DNA of 60,414 nt from JAMXLO01 sp035492535 (lineage in GTDB: Bacteria > Pseudomonadota > Alphaproteobacteria > Acetobacterales > Acetobacteraceae): contig DATJJM010000378.1 in the NCBI GenBank assembly GCA_035492535.1, forward strand, positions 1 through 60,414, in the 5' to 3' direction. Positions 34,749 through 43,570 of the stretch are shown in pieces. A model generated the notes under the pieces. That model was not told the DNA's origin. It worked only from the letters and a program-made list of their open reading frames with translations, and made no database searches. The first letter of the stretch is position 1; each line of letters opens with the position of its first letter. A program made the position numbers and the translations under genes.

Positions 34749-34958
34749 ATGGATCGTATTCGCGTGCTCGAGGACAAGCTCTGGGCGGAAGTCCCCAGCG
34801 ATGTCATCGAGGAAGCCAAGCGAGCCGCGAAAACCGACCCAAGCTGGATCGCCATGCAGGGCAACGGCCACGTGGTTGCCACCCTGCCGCCCGGCAGTCC
34901 GGATACCGCGAGCGGCGATATCATCTATATCGCCGAGGTCAGCCCATCGAGAGGCTGA
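34749..34958 (+). CDS. short conserved-looking hypothetical protein
   Basis: 69 aa from the ATG at 34749 with GAGGAGG five bases upstream. It starts MDRIRVLEDKLWAEVPSDVI and continues with AKTDPSWIAMQGNGHVVATL and SGDIIYIAEVSPSRG. No signal peptide, membrane helix or known motif. It follows the anion permease by 26 bp and is probably cotranscribed. A good ribosome binding site and normal codon bias support expression. Confidence 0.6.
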   Translation: MDRIRVLEDKLWAEVPSDVIEEAKRAAKTDPSWIAMQGNGHVVATLPPGSPDTASGDIIYIAEVSPSRG

Positions 34959-34968
34959 ACTCCGACAG

Positions 34969-35424
34969 CTATAGCCGTTGGCCGGTAAAGGCGTAGCTGC
35001 ACGCCGCGCCGTCGATGCGCCCCTCCATTTGGCCCCCGGTGACGCGCCCGGTCAGCGTGCCATCGTTGACCTGCCCGGAAAAAGATCCGTCGGCGGCGAA
35101 TGTTGCCTCGAATGACGGTGTCGGGTTCCCCGGGACGTTAGGGTGGGGCACTGGATACGTCAGATCGCCACTGGCGACGGTCGCCATGACCTCGGGCGGA
35201 GCATCGCACCATGATGAACCCAGGGCTGCCCGTGTGGAATTGGTCGACCGGATGGTCGTGCGGTAAGTGCCGTCATACGCCGTGATAGCGGCCGCAGGCT
35301 TGGGTGCAGGCCGCAGCGGACCCATCGGTCCGGCACAGCCTGCCAACGTGAGCAGCCCCGCCATCGTAAGCAGCCCCGCCATCGTAAGCAGCAAGGTGAT
35401 CGCACAGGCCTTCGTCCGCATCAT
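34969..35424 (-). CDS. lipoprotein with repeated signal-peptide segment
   Basis: 151 aa with a lipobox LTLAGC: cleavage and lipidation at Cys29. The hydrophobic core of the signal peptide is a tandem LLTMAG-LLTMAG-LLTLAG repeat. The mature part is Pro-rich, then a small beta domain (ITAYDGTYRTTIRST, SFSGQVNDGTLTGRVTGGQ) with two cysteines (SSWCDAPP, GAACSYAF). The GTLTGRVTGG motif resembles periplasmic domains of unknown function. Convergent with the short plus-strand gene (10-bp gap). Confidence 0.72.
   Translation of the reverse strand: MMRTKACAITLLLTMAGLLTMAGLLTLAGCAGPMGPLRPAPKPAAAITAYDGTYRTTIRSTNSTRAALGSSWCDAPPEVMATVASGDLTYPVPHPNVPGNPTPSFEATFAADGSFSGQVNDGTLTGRVTGGQMEGRIDGAACSYAFTGQRL
35351..35386 (-). 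repeat. two perfect 18-bp repeats in a lipoprotein signal sequence
   Basis: AGCAGCCCCGCCATCGTA occurs twice head to tail and a diverged third unit precedes the lipobox. Each unit adds six residues (LLTMAG) to the hydrophobic core, so copy-number change would alter signal-peptide length without a frameshift. Confidence 0.9.
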
Positions 35425-35539
35425 TGTCGGCTCCGCGTCAACTTCGCGTTCGCCGGAACGGCGTTCGGCGCGAGACAGTAAGGAATATTGTTCCCGGCAC
35501 AGTCAACCGTGAGGGTGCGCGTGAGCGTCCGCCGTCGCG

Positions 35540-36349
35540 TCACCCCACAGCCACTCTCGGCCGTTCCCCTCTTGCCATCCGCGCCTCGATGGCCGCCACC
35601 GCGCCAGGCAGATCGGCAACGCTGTCGATCACCAGATCCGCATCGCTCAGTTCCGCGGTCGCCCGCTCGCGCAGCCGCGCACGTTCCACTTCCGGCAGCG
35701 CTGTCAGTTCCTCCGCCGACAAGCCGCCGACATTCCCGGTCAACGCCACACCAATGGTCCACGCCCCCGCTGCGCACCCTTCCCCAATCCCCGGTGCGGT
35801 ATCATCCACCTTCACGACAGTTGCTGCCGGCCAGACACCAAGCCTGGCCATTGCGTACCACATCATCAGCGGCGTCGGCCGTCCCGCCGGAAGATCTCCC
35901 GCGCATACAGTGAACTCCGGCACATAGCCTGCCGCAGCGGCGATCGGTTCCAGCACATCCATGATCGGCCGCGTGTATCCGGTCGTACCAGCGAACTTCA
36001 CGCCGCGCTGGCGCAACGCCGCCACGGCCTCCATCGCCCCCGGAATGATATCGGCGTGGTCACGCACCGCAGCGATGTTCATGGGTTCGAATACCTGGAA
36101 GATCGCGTCCACGTCGCCGTCAGAAAACTCGCGTCCATGTCGCGCCCGCCATGCCGCCGCCACCGACGGCACACGCCCCACAGCGCGAATGTGGTCCCAC
36201 TTCGCCATACCCATCGGGCCACGCGCATCAGCGATGCTGATCGTCACCCCGAACTGCGCAAACGCCCGCACGAACGCGCCCATCGGCGCGCGGCTGCCGT
36301 GATCCACCACGGTGCCAGCCCAGTCGAGAATTACGGCTTGCACGTTCAT
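35540..36349 (-). CDS. phnX: phosphonoacetaldehyde hydrolase
   Basis: 269 aa from the ATG at 36349, giving the usual family start VQAVILDWAGTVVDHGS. PhnX splits phosphonoacetaldehyde into acetaldehyde and phosphate. Nucleophile Asp is in ILDWAGT; the Schiff-base Lys is in PMGMAKWDHI; GTTGYTRPIM and VKVDDTAPGIGEG complete the HAD motifs. Normal partners are PhnW (2-aminoethylphosphonate transaminase) and a phosphonate transporter; none is in the window. It lies 38 bp downstream of the HAD type II gene and shares its strand, so it may be part of the same transcript. Confidence 0.88.
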   Translation of the reverse strand: MNVQAVILDWAGTVVDHGSRAPMGAFVRAFAQFGVTISIADARGPMGMAKWDHIRAVGRVPSVAAAWRARHGREFSDGDVDAIFQVFEPMNIAAVRDHADIIPGAMEAVAALRQRGVKFAGTTGYTRPIMDVLEPIAAAAGYVPEFTVCAGDLPAGRPTPLMMWYAMARLGVWPAATVVKVDDTAPGIGEGCAAGAWTIGVALTGNVGGLSAEELTALPEVERARLRERATAELSDADLVIDSVADLPGAVAAIEARMARGERPRVAVG

Positions 36350-36387
36350 GCCCGGATACCAGCACGACAGTTGCCGGCCCGATAGTG

Positions 36388-37089
36388 TCACCGACGCCGG
36401 TCGCCGCCCCTGTGCCGCGCGATGAGCTGATCCGCGACATCATTCAGGTCATCACCCACGATCTGCGGCTGAGGGCCCACGCCCAGCACGTCATTGCCCA
36501 CCCGCCGGATCAGCGCCGCTTCCCAGCCGGCGGCCACGGCACCAAGCGTGTCCCATGTATGGCACGCAATCAGACAAAGCTGCGACGGCAGAACGTGGAG
36601 CTCACTTTCGACATAGGCATAGGCCTCGCGCGACGGCTTGTGGTGTTTCACGCCGTCCGCGCTGAAGCGCCGCTCGAATTGATCGACGATGCCGCCGTGT
36701 TCTAGCTGACGGGTCTGCACTTCCGGCAGGTTATCCGTCAGCGTGAACAACCGGAACCCTGCAGCCCGTAGCTTGCGCAACGCCGCCGGAACCTCCCGAT
36801 GGGGCGGCATCGTCGAGAAACGTTCTCTCAGGTCGTTCTTATCGGCGTCGTCAACACGAATGCCCCGCGTATCCGCGAGCATCTTCATCACCGCCGCCCC
36901 GATGTCGGTGAAGGGGACATAGCAGCCAGCCACCGTCAATGCAGCGGAATACATGATGAGGTTGGCGAACCAGAGACGCATCGCGCCCCTGTCACCAAAA
37001 ATGCGCTCGAATGTCGGCTCCATCGTTTGCAGATCGAGGAGCGTTTCATTCACGTCAAAGACGATCAGAGGAAAGTCGGCCATCTTCAT
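36388..37089 (-). CDS. haloacid dehalogenase type II (HAD-IA)
   Basis: 233 aa; start at 37089 overlaps the preceding gene's stop (ATGA), with an alternative ATG at 37083 better spaced from GGAG. Motif I is IVFDVNETLLD (nucleophile Asp), motif II LTDN, motif III HHKPSREAYAYVE, and CLIACHTWDTLGAVAAGW closes the site, matching 2-haloacid dehalogenases. The enzyme converts 2-haloalkanoates to hydroxyacids. It directly follows an Asp-nucleophile alpha/beta hydrolase of the haloalkane-dehalogenase type; the pairing suggests dehalogenation but is inference. Confidence 0.82.
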   Translation of the reverse strand: MKMADFPLIVFDVNETLLDLQTMEPTFERIFGDRGAMRLWFANLIMYSAALTVAGCYVPFTDIGAAVMKMLADTRGIRVDDADKNDLRERFSTMPPHREVPAALRKLRAAGFRLFTLTDNLPEVQTRQLEHGGIVDQFERRFSADGVKHHKPSREAYAYVESELHVLPSQLCLIACHTWDTLGAVAAGWEAALIRRVGNDVLGVGPQPQIVGDDLNDVADQLIARHRGGDRRR

Positions 37090-37949
37090 GCTCCGGTTTG
37101 CTTGAGGAATTGCCGGATCGCCGCCGCGATCTCGTCGCAATGCGTCTCCAGCGCGAAATGTCCTGTGTCGAAGAAGCTAACCTCCGCCGCGGGAATGTCG
37201 CGCTTGAACGCTTCGGCACCTGGCGGCAGGAAGAACGGATCGTTCCTCCCCCATGCCGCCAGCAACGGCGGCTTGTGCTTGTGGAAATAGGCCTGGAACT
37301 GCGGATACAACGCGACGTTGCTCTTGTAGTCACCGAACAGGTCGAGCTGCACCTCATCCGCGCCCGGACGCGAGAGATAAAAGTTGTCGAGCGAATAGCC
37401 GTCCGGCGAAACCAGCGAGGCATCCGGAACGCCATGCGTGTACTGCCAGATGGTTGTCTCCGGCGTCAGGAAGGCTCGCAGCGCCGCTCGGTTCACCTCC
37501 GATGCATCCTCCCAGTAGGCACGGATCGGATTCCATCCCTCGCTCAGGCCTTCCGCATAGGCGTTGCCATTCTGCGAGATGATGGCGGTGATACGCTCGG
37601 GATGCCGCAGGGCGATGCGCAGGCCGGTCGGCGCGCCATAATCGAAGATGTAAATGGCAAATCGCGTCAGGCCCATGACTTCGGTAAAGCGGTCGATCAC
37701 CTTCGCGATGTTGTCGAACGTGTAGCCGAAACTGCTTCGTTCAGGCATGGCTGACTGGCCGAATCCTGGCAGGTCAGGTGCCACGACATGAAAACGATCC
37801 GCGAGCTTCGGGATGAGGTCTCGGAACATATGGCCGGCGCTTGGAAAGCCGTGCAGCAACAGGATGCATGGTGCCAAAGGCGAACCCGCCTCTCTGCAGA
37901 ATATCTTGAACCCATCAACGGCCACGTGCCGGTACACGATCTTTGCCAT
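37086..37949 (-). CDS. alpha/beta hydrolase with Asp nucleophile (haloalkane dehalogenase/epoxide hydrolase-like)
   Basis: 287 aa. HGFPSAGHMFRDLIPKLA (oxyanion), VVAPDLPGFGQS, then FAIYIFDYGAPTGLRIA, where Asp replaces the serine of the nucleophile elbow, as in epoxide hydrolases and haloalkane dehalogenases. The acid is in AAWGRNDPFF and the His in FFDTGHFALE. True haloalkane dehalogenases usually have Trp after the nucleophile; here it is Tyr, so halide binding is uncertain. Overlaps the HAD gene downstream by four bases, and 19 bp after the preceding hydrolase gene's stop. Confidence 0.84.
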   Translation of the reverse strand: MAKIVYRHVAVDGFKIFCREAGSPLAPCILLLHGFPSAGHMFRDLIPKLADRFHVVAPDLPGFGQSAMPERSSFGYTFDNIAKVIDRFTEVMGLTRFAIYIFDYGAPTGLRIALRHPERITAIISQNGNAYAEGLSEGWNPIRAYWEDASEVNRAALRAFLTPETTIWQYTHGVPDASLVSPDGYSLDNFYLSRPGADEVQLDLFGDYKSNVALYPQFQAYFHKHKPPLLAAWGRNDPFFLPPGAEAFKRDIPAAEVSFFDTGHFALETHCDEIAAAIRQFLKQTGA

Positions 37950-37968
37950 CGCCCTTCTCCTGCCGAAT

Positions 37969-38670
37969 TCAAAGAGTCACGTCAGCGCGCGCGGCCTCGA
38001 GGATCATGTCGACCACCAGCCCTGGCGCGCTTACCGATGGGGCGTGATCCGCCTGCTCCGATCGGATTTGCGCCCGCATACGCTTCGCCATGAAGTACTG
38101 GGTCGCCGGACTGATCATCCGATCCTGCTCGGCGATCAGATACCAGGAAGGCTTCAGCTTCCACGCCGGTCTCAGCGCCTTCTCCTGAATGCAGGCAAGA
38201 GCGATCGGGCGCTGTGTCGCTGCGAGCAGTGCCGCGCGTTCAGGCGACACGTTCTGCGCGAACGCGGTGCCAAACGCCTGCTTCGGCAGCCAGACGAATC
38301 CATGATCATCCGGGACCAGACGAGGCGTTTGCGCATGCGGCGTTCCGCGATAGAAGACGTCGGCGACAGTCTCCCCCTCGTCGGGCGCCAATGCCGCCAC
38401 GAAAACCAGAGAGCGAATTCTCACATTCGCAACCGACGCGATCACCGCGCCGGCATAGGCATGCGCGACAAGGACAACGGGGCCAGAGGTCCGTTCCAGC
38501 ACGCGCTCCAGCGCGACAGCATCGTCCGACAGTGACGTCAGCGGAATCGGCGCAGCAACGACTTCGAACCCCTTGGCCAGCAACGGTCCGGCCACCCCGC
38601 TCCAGCTTGAGCCATCGGCCCACGCACCGTGCACCAACACGATCGTCGCGGTTCCCTTGCGGCAACTCAC
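37969..38670 (-). CDS. alpha/beta hydrolase homologue lacking the nucleophilic Ser
   Basis: 233 aa from a GTG at 38670 with AAAGGA seven bases upstream. The start TATIVLVHGAWADGSSWSGV and GLVVDMILEA match the small esterase-like alpha/beta group (PF12697). The nucleophile elbow, normally GHSYGG, reads VVLVAHAYAGAVIA: Ser is Ala and the glycines are altered. ADHAPSVSAPG keeps the His. The protein is probably non-catalytic or uses different chemistry. First gene of the minus-strand set and adjacent to the divergent regulator. Confidence 0.8.
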   Translation of the reverse strand: MSCRKGTATIVLVHGAWADGSSWSGVAGPLLAKGFEVVAAPIPLTSLSDDAVALERVLERTSGPVVLVAHAYAGAVIASVANVRIRSLVFVAALAPDEGETVADVFYRGTPHAQTPRLVPDDHGFVWLPKQAFGTAFAQNVSPERAALLAATQRPIALACIQEKALRPAWKLKPSWYLIAEQDRMISPATQYFMAKRMRAQIRSEQADHAPSVSAPGLVVDMILEAARADVTL

Positions 38671-38770
38671 ATTAAAATCCTTTCATGATGGGCCGCCATG
38701 GTCGTGCAAGGGCGCCCTGTAGCGGCTGCATCAACTATGCCCGCGGACATACTTCGAATCCCGAGGCAAT

Positions 38771-38786
38771 TTCTAAAAAGTTCTAA
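38771..38786. promoter_or_regulatory. direct repeat TTCTAA with 10-bp period in a divergent promoter region
   Basis: TTCTAA at 38771-38776 and again at 38781-38786, separated by AAAG, in the 187-bp gap between the minus-strand hydrolase set and the winged-helix/NB-ARC regulator. OmpR-type winged helices bind direct repeats with about one helical turn spacing, so this is the most likely operator for that regulator. Not tested. Confidence 0.4.
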
Positions 38787-38857
38787 GGGCGCTTTCGTTC
38801 AATCGCCGCGATCCGCAGGTGAGGTAACTGCGCCTGCGTGATGGCGGGTTTGGGGAC

Positions 38858-41776
38858 ATGTGCCTGCCCGCAGTTGGCACAACGAAGAAGCGGATGCCAG
38901 GACGTCATGGCGCGGCTACGCTGATGATTGCTGAGGACGTTCGGCCAATCTACGCATCGGGCGAATGCGAGATAGACCTTCGCCGCCGCGAACTGCGGGT
39001 TAGCGGCTCTGCCGTGCCCGTCGGCGGCCGTGCCTTCGAGATCATGGAAGTCCTTGCGCAGTCAGCCGGACAGCTCGTCACCAAAGACGAGTTGATGAAT
39101 CGCGTCTGGCCGGGCGCGATCGTCATGGACGGCACGCTGCATGTTCATGCGGCGGCGGTGCGCAAGGCGCTCGGCCCGTATCGCGGCCTGCTCAAGACAG
39201 AGTCCCGCCGAGGCTATCGTCTGCTCGGCGACTGGACGGTGCGGTTTCAGGACGCCGCCAAACGGCCTGCCGGTCCGCGCCCGTTGCGGGTCGCCGAGGA
39301 TACTCCGCCAACCAACCTCCCTGCCGCGGTCACGCAACTCATTGGACGATCGAGCGCGGTTCAGCGGCTACGCGACCTCCTGTCGGCGTATCGTGTCGTG
39401 ACCCTTACCGGACCAGGTGGCATCGGAAAGACCGCGCTTGCATTGAAGGTCGCCCACAGCGTCCGCTGCGGCTTTGTCGATGGGACCTGGCTGGTCGAAT
39501 TGGCCCCGCTGAACGATCCGTGCCTCGTGCCATCGGCGATAGCCAGCGTGCTCGGGCTGCAGCTTGGATCCGAAGTCAACTCTGCCGAAGCGGTCGCTCG
39601 TGCCATCGGCACGAAACAGCTACTCCTGGTTCTGGACAATTGCGAACACCTCATCGACGCCACGGCAGACCTGGCAGCGATGTTCATACGTCTTTGTCCG
39701 CGTATAACCATCCTCGCCACAAGCCGTGAGTTGTTGCGAATCGAAGGCGAGTACGCATACCGCGTGCCGGCGCTCGGCGTACCTGCAAGCGAATATATAG
39801 CCGAACAGATTCGCGGCCACAGCGCGCTGGAGCTTTTCATCACCAGAGCCAGCGAACTTGGCACGGACTTTTCGTCCCGCGCTGAAAGTCTGCCAACCAT
39901 CGCCGCGATCTGTCGCCACCTCGATGGCATACCGCTCGCCATCGAGATTGCGGCGGCCCGGGCGGCAACGCTTGGCATAGAGCAGGTGGCGGCGGCATTG
40001 CACGAGCGGTTCATGCTGCTGAAGAGTGCGCGCCGTACCTCGCTCCCACGGCATCGCACGCTGCGCGCGACGCTCGACTGGAGCTATGAACTATTGCCCG
40101 AGTTCGAACGCTCCCTGTTGCGACGTCTCGCTGTCTTCTCCTGCGGCTTTTCACTTGCGGCTGTGAATGCCGTCGCAGGTCATGGCGAAGGCTTCGATGC
40201 AGACATCGCAGACGGCATCGCGAACCTGGTCGCCAAGTCACTGGTGGCACCAGACATCACCACCGGCAGTGGTTATTTCCGCTTGCTTGAAACGACACGG
40301 ACCTACGCGCTCACGAAACTGACCGAGAGCGGCGAAAGACCGGAAGTCTCCCGGCGCCACGCCGAGTACTACAAGGAGCTGTTCGAACACATCGACACCG
40401 AGTGGAAGAGGCGTTCGACGCCCCTGGCCCACCTCGACAATGCGCGCACGGCATTGGAATGGAGCTTTGGCGCTGCCGGCGATCAGGTCATCGGCGTCGG
40501 ACTCGCCGCGGCCGTCACACCCATATTCCTGGCAATGTCCCTGCTCGCGGAGTGCCTTCACTGGTCGGAATGTGCTCTGTGCGCGCTCGCGGAAAATGCT
40601 CGTGGCGATATCGAGGAGATGAACCTGCAAGCGAGCCTGGGCGTGTCGTCGATGCAGATGTATGGCCAAAGCGAGACGGCCCGAGCTGCCTTGACCAGGA
40701 GCCTTGCCATCGCCGCTTCCCGCCACGATGTCCTGAACCAGGTTGGCCTTCTGGGCATGCTCTCGATGTTCGATGTGCGCGACGGAGATTTCAATACGTC
40801 GCTGCACTACGCGAGACTCAGCCGTGCCATCGACGGTACCAGGCAGAATTCCGCGCCGATGGCCTTGGCAAATTCCATTCTCGGACGGGCTCTCCAATTC
40901 GTGGGCGATCACGATCCGTCCCGCCAGGAGTTGGAAGCCTCCTTCCGCTATTGGTCGCGCTCGCCGCGGACCAGCGAGGTCTATCTTGGCCTCGATCATC
41001 ATGTTCTTGTCGGCATTGCCCTTGCACGGAACCTCTGGCTGCAAGGCCATCCGGCCCAGGCTGTCGAGCGTGTACGCGAGAGCATCAAGGACGCCGAACG
41101 CAAGAACCATCCGGCATCACTTGGTCTCGCCTTGTCCTGGGCGCCAGGGCTCTTCCTTTGGGTCGGCGATCTCCAGGGCGCCGATGAGCACGCGAACTGG
41201 CTGCTCGCCCATGCCGAAATGCATTCTCTGCGTCCGTATCGTGTTGTCGCGCACGGTTACCTCGGCGCGCTCGCAATCGAGCGGGGTGATCCGAGAACCG
41301 GGATCGATGCCTTGCGATCGTCTCTCGAGCAGCTGCATGCGATGCGCTACCGGATGCTCAGCACCGGATTCAAGCTGTCACTGGTCCAAGGTCTCGTGAA
41401 AATTGGCCAGGTCGCCAACGCGCACGCATTGATCGAGGAGACAATCTGCCTCATCACGACAAATGGCGACCTTGTGCATATGCCTGAGGCATTGCGTGTC
41501 CAGGGATACGTTCAACTCTCGTTACCGCAACGCCACGATCACAACGCCGAGGCGTGCTTCGTTCAGTCGCTGGAGTGGAGCCGCCGGCAGCGTGCGCGAT
41601 CATGGGAATTGCGCACCGCGATTGACCTGGCGGAACTGTGGGCGTCGCAAGGGCAACACCAACGCGCCGGCGACTTGCTAGAGTCGGTGCTGACCACGTT
41701 CCACGAGGGCCTTGAGACGGCGGATCCGAAGACGGCCGAACGCATGTTGGCGGCGCTGCGTGGTCACGCCGATTGA
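38858..41776 (+). CDS. winged-helix transcriptional regulator with NB-ARC ATPase and TPR region
   Basis: 972 aa. Residues about 35-125 are an OmpR/ToxR-type winged helix (RELRVSGSAVPVGGRAFEIM, LVTKDELMNRVWPGAIV, KTESRRGYRLLG). Residues about 155-400 are an AfsR/NB-ARC-like P-loop domain: Walker A GPGGIGKT at 185-192 and Walker B LLLVLDNCEH at 255-264, then ILATSRE. The C-terminal half is helical with TPR-like character. Such STAND proteins switch on ligand binding and ATP-driven oligomerisation. Alternative starts are Met13 and Met23. Divergent from the hydrolase/dehalogenase set, which it probably controls. Confidence 0.88.
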   Translation: MCLPAVGTTKKRMPGRHGAATLMIAEDVRPIYASGECEIDLRRRELRVSGSAVPVGGRAFEIMEVLAQSAGQLVTKDELMNRVWPGAIVMDGTLHVHAAAVRKALGPYRGLLKTESRRGYRLLGDWTVRFQDAAKRPAGPRPLRVAEDTPPTNLPAAVTQLIGRSSAVQRLRDLLSAYRVVTLTGPGGIGKTALALKVAHSVRCGFVDGTWLVELAPLNDPCLVPSAIASVLGLQLGSEVNSAEAVARAIGTKQLLLVLDNCEHLIDATADLAAMFIRLCPRITILATSRELLRIEGEYAYRVPALGVPASEYIAEQIRGHSALELFITRASELGTDFSSRAESLPTIAAICRHLDGIPLAIEIAAARAATLGIEQVAAALHERFMLLKSARRTSLPRHRTLRATLDWSYELLPEFERSLLRRLAVFSCGFSLAAVNAVAGHGEGFDADIADGIANLVAKSLVAPDITTGSGYFRLLETTRTYALTKLTESGERPEVSRRHAEYYKELFEHIDTEWKRRSTPLAHLDNARTALEWSFGAAGDQVIGVGLAAAVTPIFLAMSLLAECLHWSECALCALAENARGDIEEMNLQASLGVSSMQMYGQSETARAALTRSLAIAASRHDVLNQVGLLGMLSMFDVRDGDFNTSLHYARLSRAIDGTRQNSAPMALANSILGRALQFVGDHDPSRQELEASFRYWSRSPRTSEVYLGLDHHVLVGIALARNLWLQGHPAQAVERVRESIKDAERKNHPASLGLALSWAPGLFLWVGDLQGADEHANWLLAHAEMHSLRPYRVVAHGYLGALAIERGDPRTGIDALRSSLEQLHAMRYRMLSTGFKLSLVQGLVKIGQVANAHALIEETICLITTNGDLVHMPEALRVQGYVQLSLPQRHDHNAEACFVQSLEWSRRQRARSWELRTAIDLAELWASQGQHQRAGDLLESVLTTFHEGLETADPKTAERMLAALRGHAD

Positions 41777-41788
41777 AAGGCGCGAGAG

Positions 41789-42643
41789 TCAGGCCACTGG
41801 CCGGGCCTCACCCTTCATCTGCGTCCTGTGCATGATCCGCCGACTCTCTGCATCGAACGGATCCCGCCGGTGCATGGTGCAGCGGTTGTCCCACAGCACC
41901 AGATCGCCCACGCGCCATACGTTGTACCACGTCAGTTCGTCCCGCGTGGCAAATCGCCAGACCTCATCCAGCAGAGCCTCTGACTCCGCCAGACCGAGCC
42001 CCTCGATATAGGCATTCCGCCGCCGTCCCAGGTACAGGCACTTCCGTCCCGTCTCGGGATGCGTACAGACGATCGGATGATACATTCCCGGCGCCTCGCG
42101 GGGGTCGTCCGTCGGCGTTACGCCTTGTCGAACATATCCGCCACTGTTGTAGGTGCCGTCGTGCTTCACCCGCAGACCGGCCAGCCGCCGCTTCAAGTCA
42201 TCGGGCAGCAACTCATAAGCCCGATACATCGAGGTGAACCCGGTATTCCCACCAGACGGTGGCACCTCGATCGCATAGAGCATGCTCGCCTTGGGGGGAT
42301 CCTCGAGATAAGACATGTCGGTGTGCCAGACCGCTTCGCCTGCCCCCAGCGAGCCGATCGCCACCCCGTTCTCGATCACATTGGAGACCACATAGATCTC
42401 GGGATGCCCCTCGACGAACCGTCGTCCATTTTCCTGTATCGGCGCGAAGTCCAGTTCCCCGAAGCGGCGGCTGAAGGCGATCAGATCGTCGTCGGTCAGC
42501 ACCTGTCCGCGGATCAGCAGCACCGAGTGATCCAGCCACGCGCGATAAAGTTTGGCGAAATCCGCATCATTCATCCCACGCAGATCGATCCCGCCAATTT
42601 CAGCGCCGAGCGCTGCACCTGTCGGTGTCACGCTGATGGACAT
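41789..42643 (-). CDS. TauD/TfdA family Fe(II)/2-oxoglutarate-dependent dioxygenase
   Basis: 284 aa from the ATG at 42643 (GGGAGGC upstream). The Fe site is AVWHTDMSYLEDPP (His107, Asp109) and DNRCTMHRRDPF (distal His) with RRIMHRTQ (2-oxoglutarate Arg). N-terminal SVTPTGAALGAEIGGIDLRG is typical. This is distinct from the copy at 2590; the two share only family motifs. Convergent with the regulator gene and divergent from the nitroreductase. Substrate unknown. Confidence 0.88.
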   Translation of the reverse strand: MSISVTPTGAALGAEIGGIDLRGMNDADFAKLYRAWLDHSVLLIRGQVLTDDDLIAFSRRFGELDFAPIQENGRRFVEGHPEIYVVSNVIENGVAIGSLGAGEAVWHTDMSYLEDPPKASMLYAIEVPPSGGNTGFTSMYRAYELLPDDLKRRLAGLRVKHDGTYNSGGYVRQGVTPTDDPREAPGMYHPIVCTHPETGRKCLYLGRRRNAYIEGLGLAESEALLDEVWRFATRDELTWYNVWRVGDLVLWDNRCTMHRRDPFDAESRRIMHRTQMKGEARPVA

Positions 42644-42865
42644 GCGAGCCTCCCTGGCCGTGCAGTTCAGCAATCGATACCGTCTCCTGGACCGATGTGC
42701 AATTCAGCGTAATGTCGGGCCCGCGGCGGCACTCAAGGTGATGATCCACCGCGGATTGCGCCGGCCACCGATCACAAAAACACCAGTGACGACCGCTATC
42801 AAGACCGAGACAATACAGGTACTGTCCAAGCTGTTGCTTGCCCAGATTCAGTCAGGAGCATGGCC

Positions 42866-43483
42866 ATGCCGCACGACCTGTTCGAGATCATGAGCTCCAC
42901 GCGCTCAATGCGTCGCCTCAAGCCAGACCAGATCCCGGATGACCTCCTGCGCCAGGTCCTGGAGGCAGGAACATTTGCTGCCAACGGTGGCAACATGCAG
43001 ACGTGGCGCTTCCTTCTGATCCGCGATCCGATTGTCAAAGCCGCCGCCGGCGCATGGTACCGCAAGGCTTGGCAGGAGATCGTGGGACCTCGCTATCGTA
43101 CCGCTGCGCCGGCTCCCGGCCAGTCGTCTGAGCAGTTCGCCCGCATGCTGGCCGCAGCTCAACATCTTGCCGATCATATCCACGAGGCGCCGGTCTGGAT
43201 CGTCCCCTGCGCGCCAGGCACAAGAAACACGGGATCGTCGATCTTTCCCGCTGTGCAGAATATCCTGCTCGCCTGCCGTGCTCTGGGACTGGGCTGCACG
43301 CTGACCACACTCCATCTGAATTTCGAAAAAGAGGTCGAGGCGGCGCTGAGCTTGCCTGAGGACGTGCATTCCTACGCGATCCTTCCCATCGGTTACCCCA
43401 TGGGAAAATTCGGTCCAGTCCGGCGGGCTCCGTTGGAAAACGTGGTCTACCAGGATCGTTGGGGCGAAGCGTATCAGGCTTAG
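42866..43483 (+). CDS. nitroreductase family protein (FMN-dependent)
   Basis: 205 aa from the ATG at 42866, seven bases after AGGAG (an ATG at 42860 is too close). STRSMRRLKPDQIPDDLLRQ and AGTFAANGGNMQTWRFL form the FMN phosphate and isoalloxazine sites; FPAVQNILLACRALGLGC and LPIGYPMGKFGPVRR complete the fold. Members reduce nitroaromatics, quinones or other substrates using NAD(P)H. The divergent neighbour is the TauD-type dioxygenase. Confidence 0.88.
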   Translation: MPHDLFEIMSSTRSMRRLKPDQIPDDLLRQVLEAGTFAANGGNMQTWRFLLIRDPIVKAAAGAWYRKAWQEIVGPRYRTAAPAPGQSSEQFARMLAAAQHLADHIHEAPVWIVPCAPGTRNTGSSIFPAVQNILLACRALGLGCTLTTLHLNFEKEVEAALSLPEDVHSYAILPIGYPMGKFGPVRRAPLENVVYQDRWGEAYQA

Positions 43484-43570
43484 CCAGAGGCGGGAACCTG
43501 TCCACACATTGACGTGGACGCTATCTGTCCGCCGAATGTGTCGATCGTATCGGAAAGAGGAGGCACCGCT

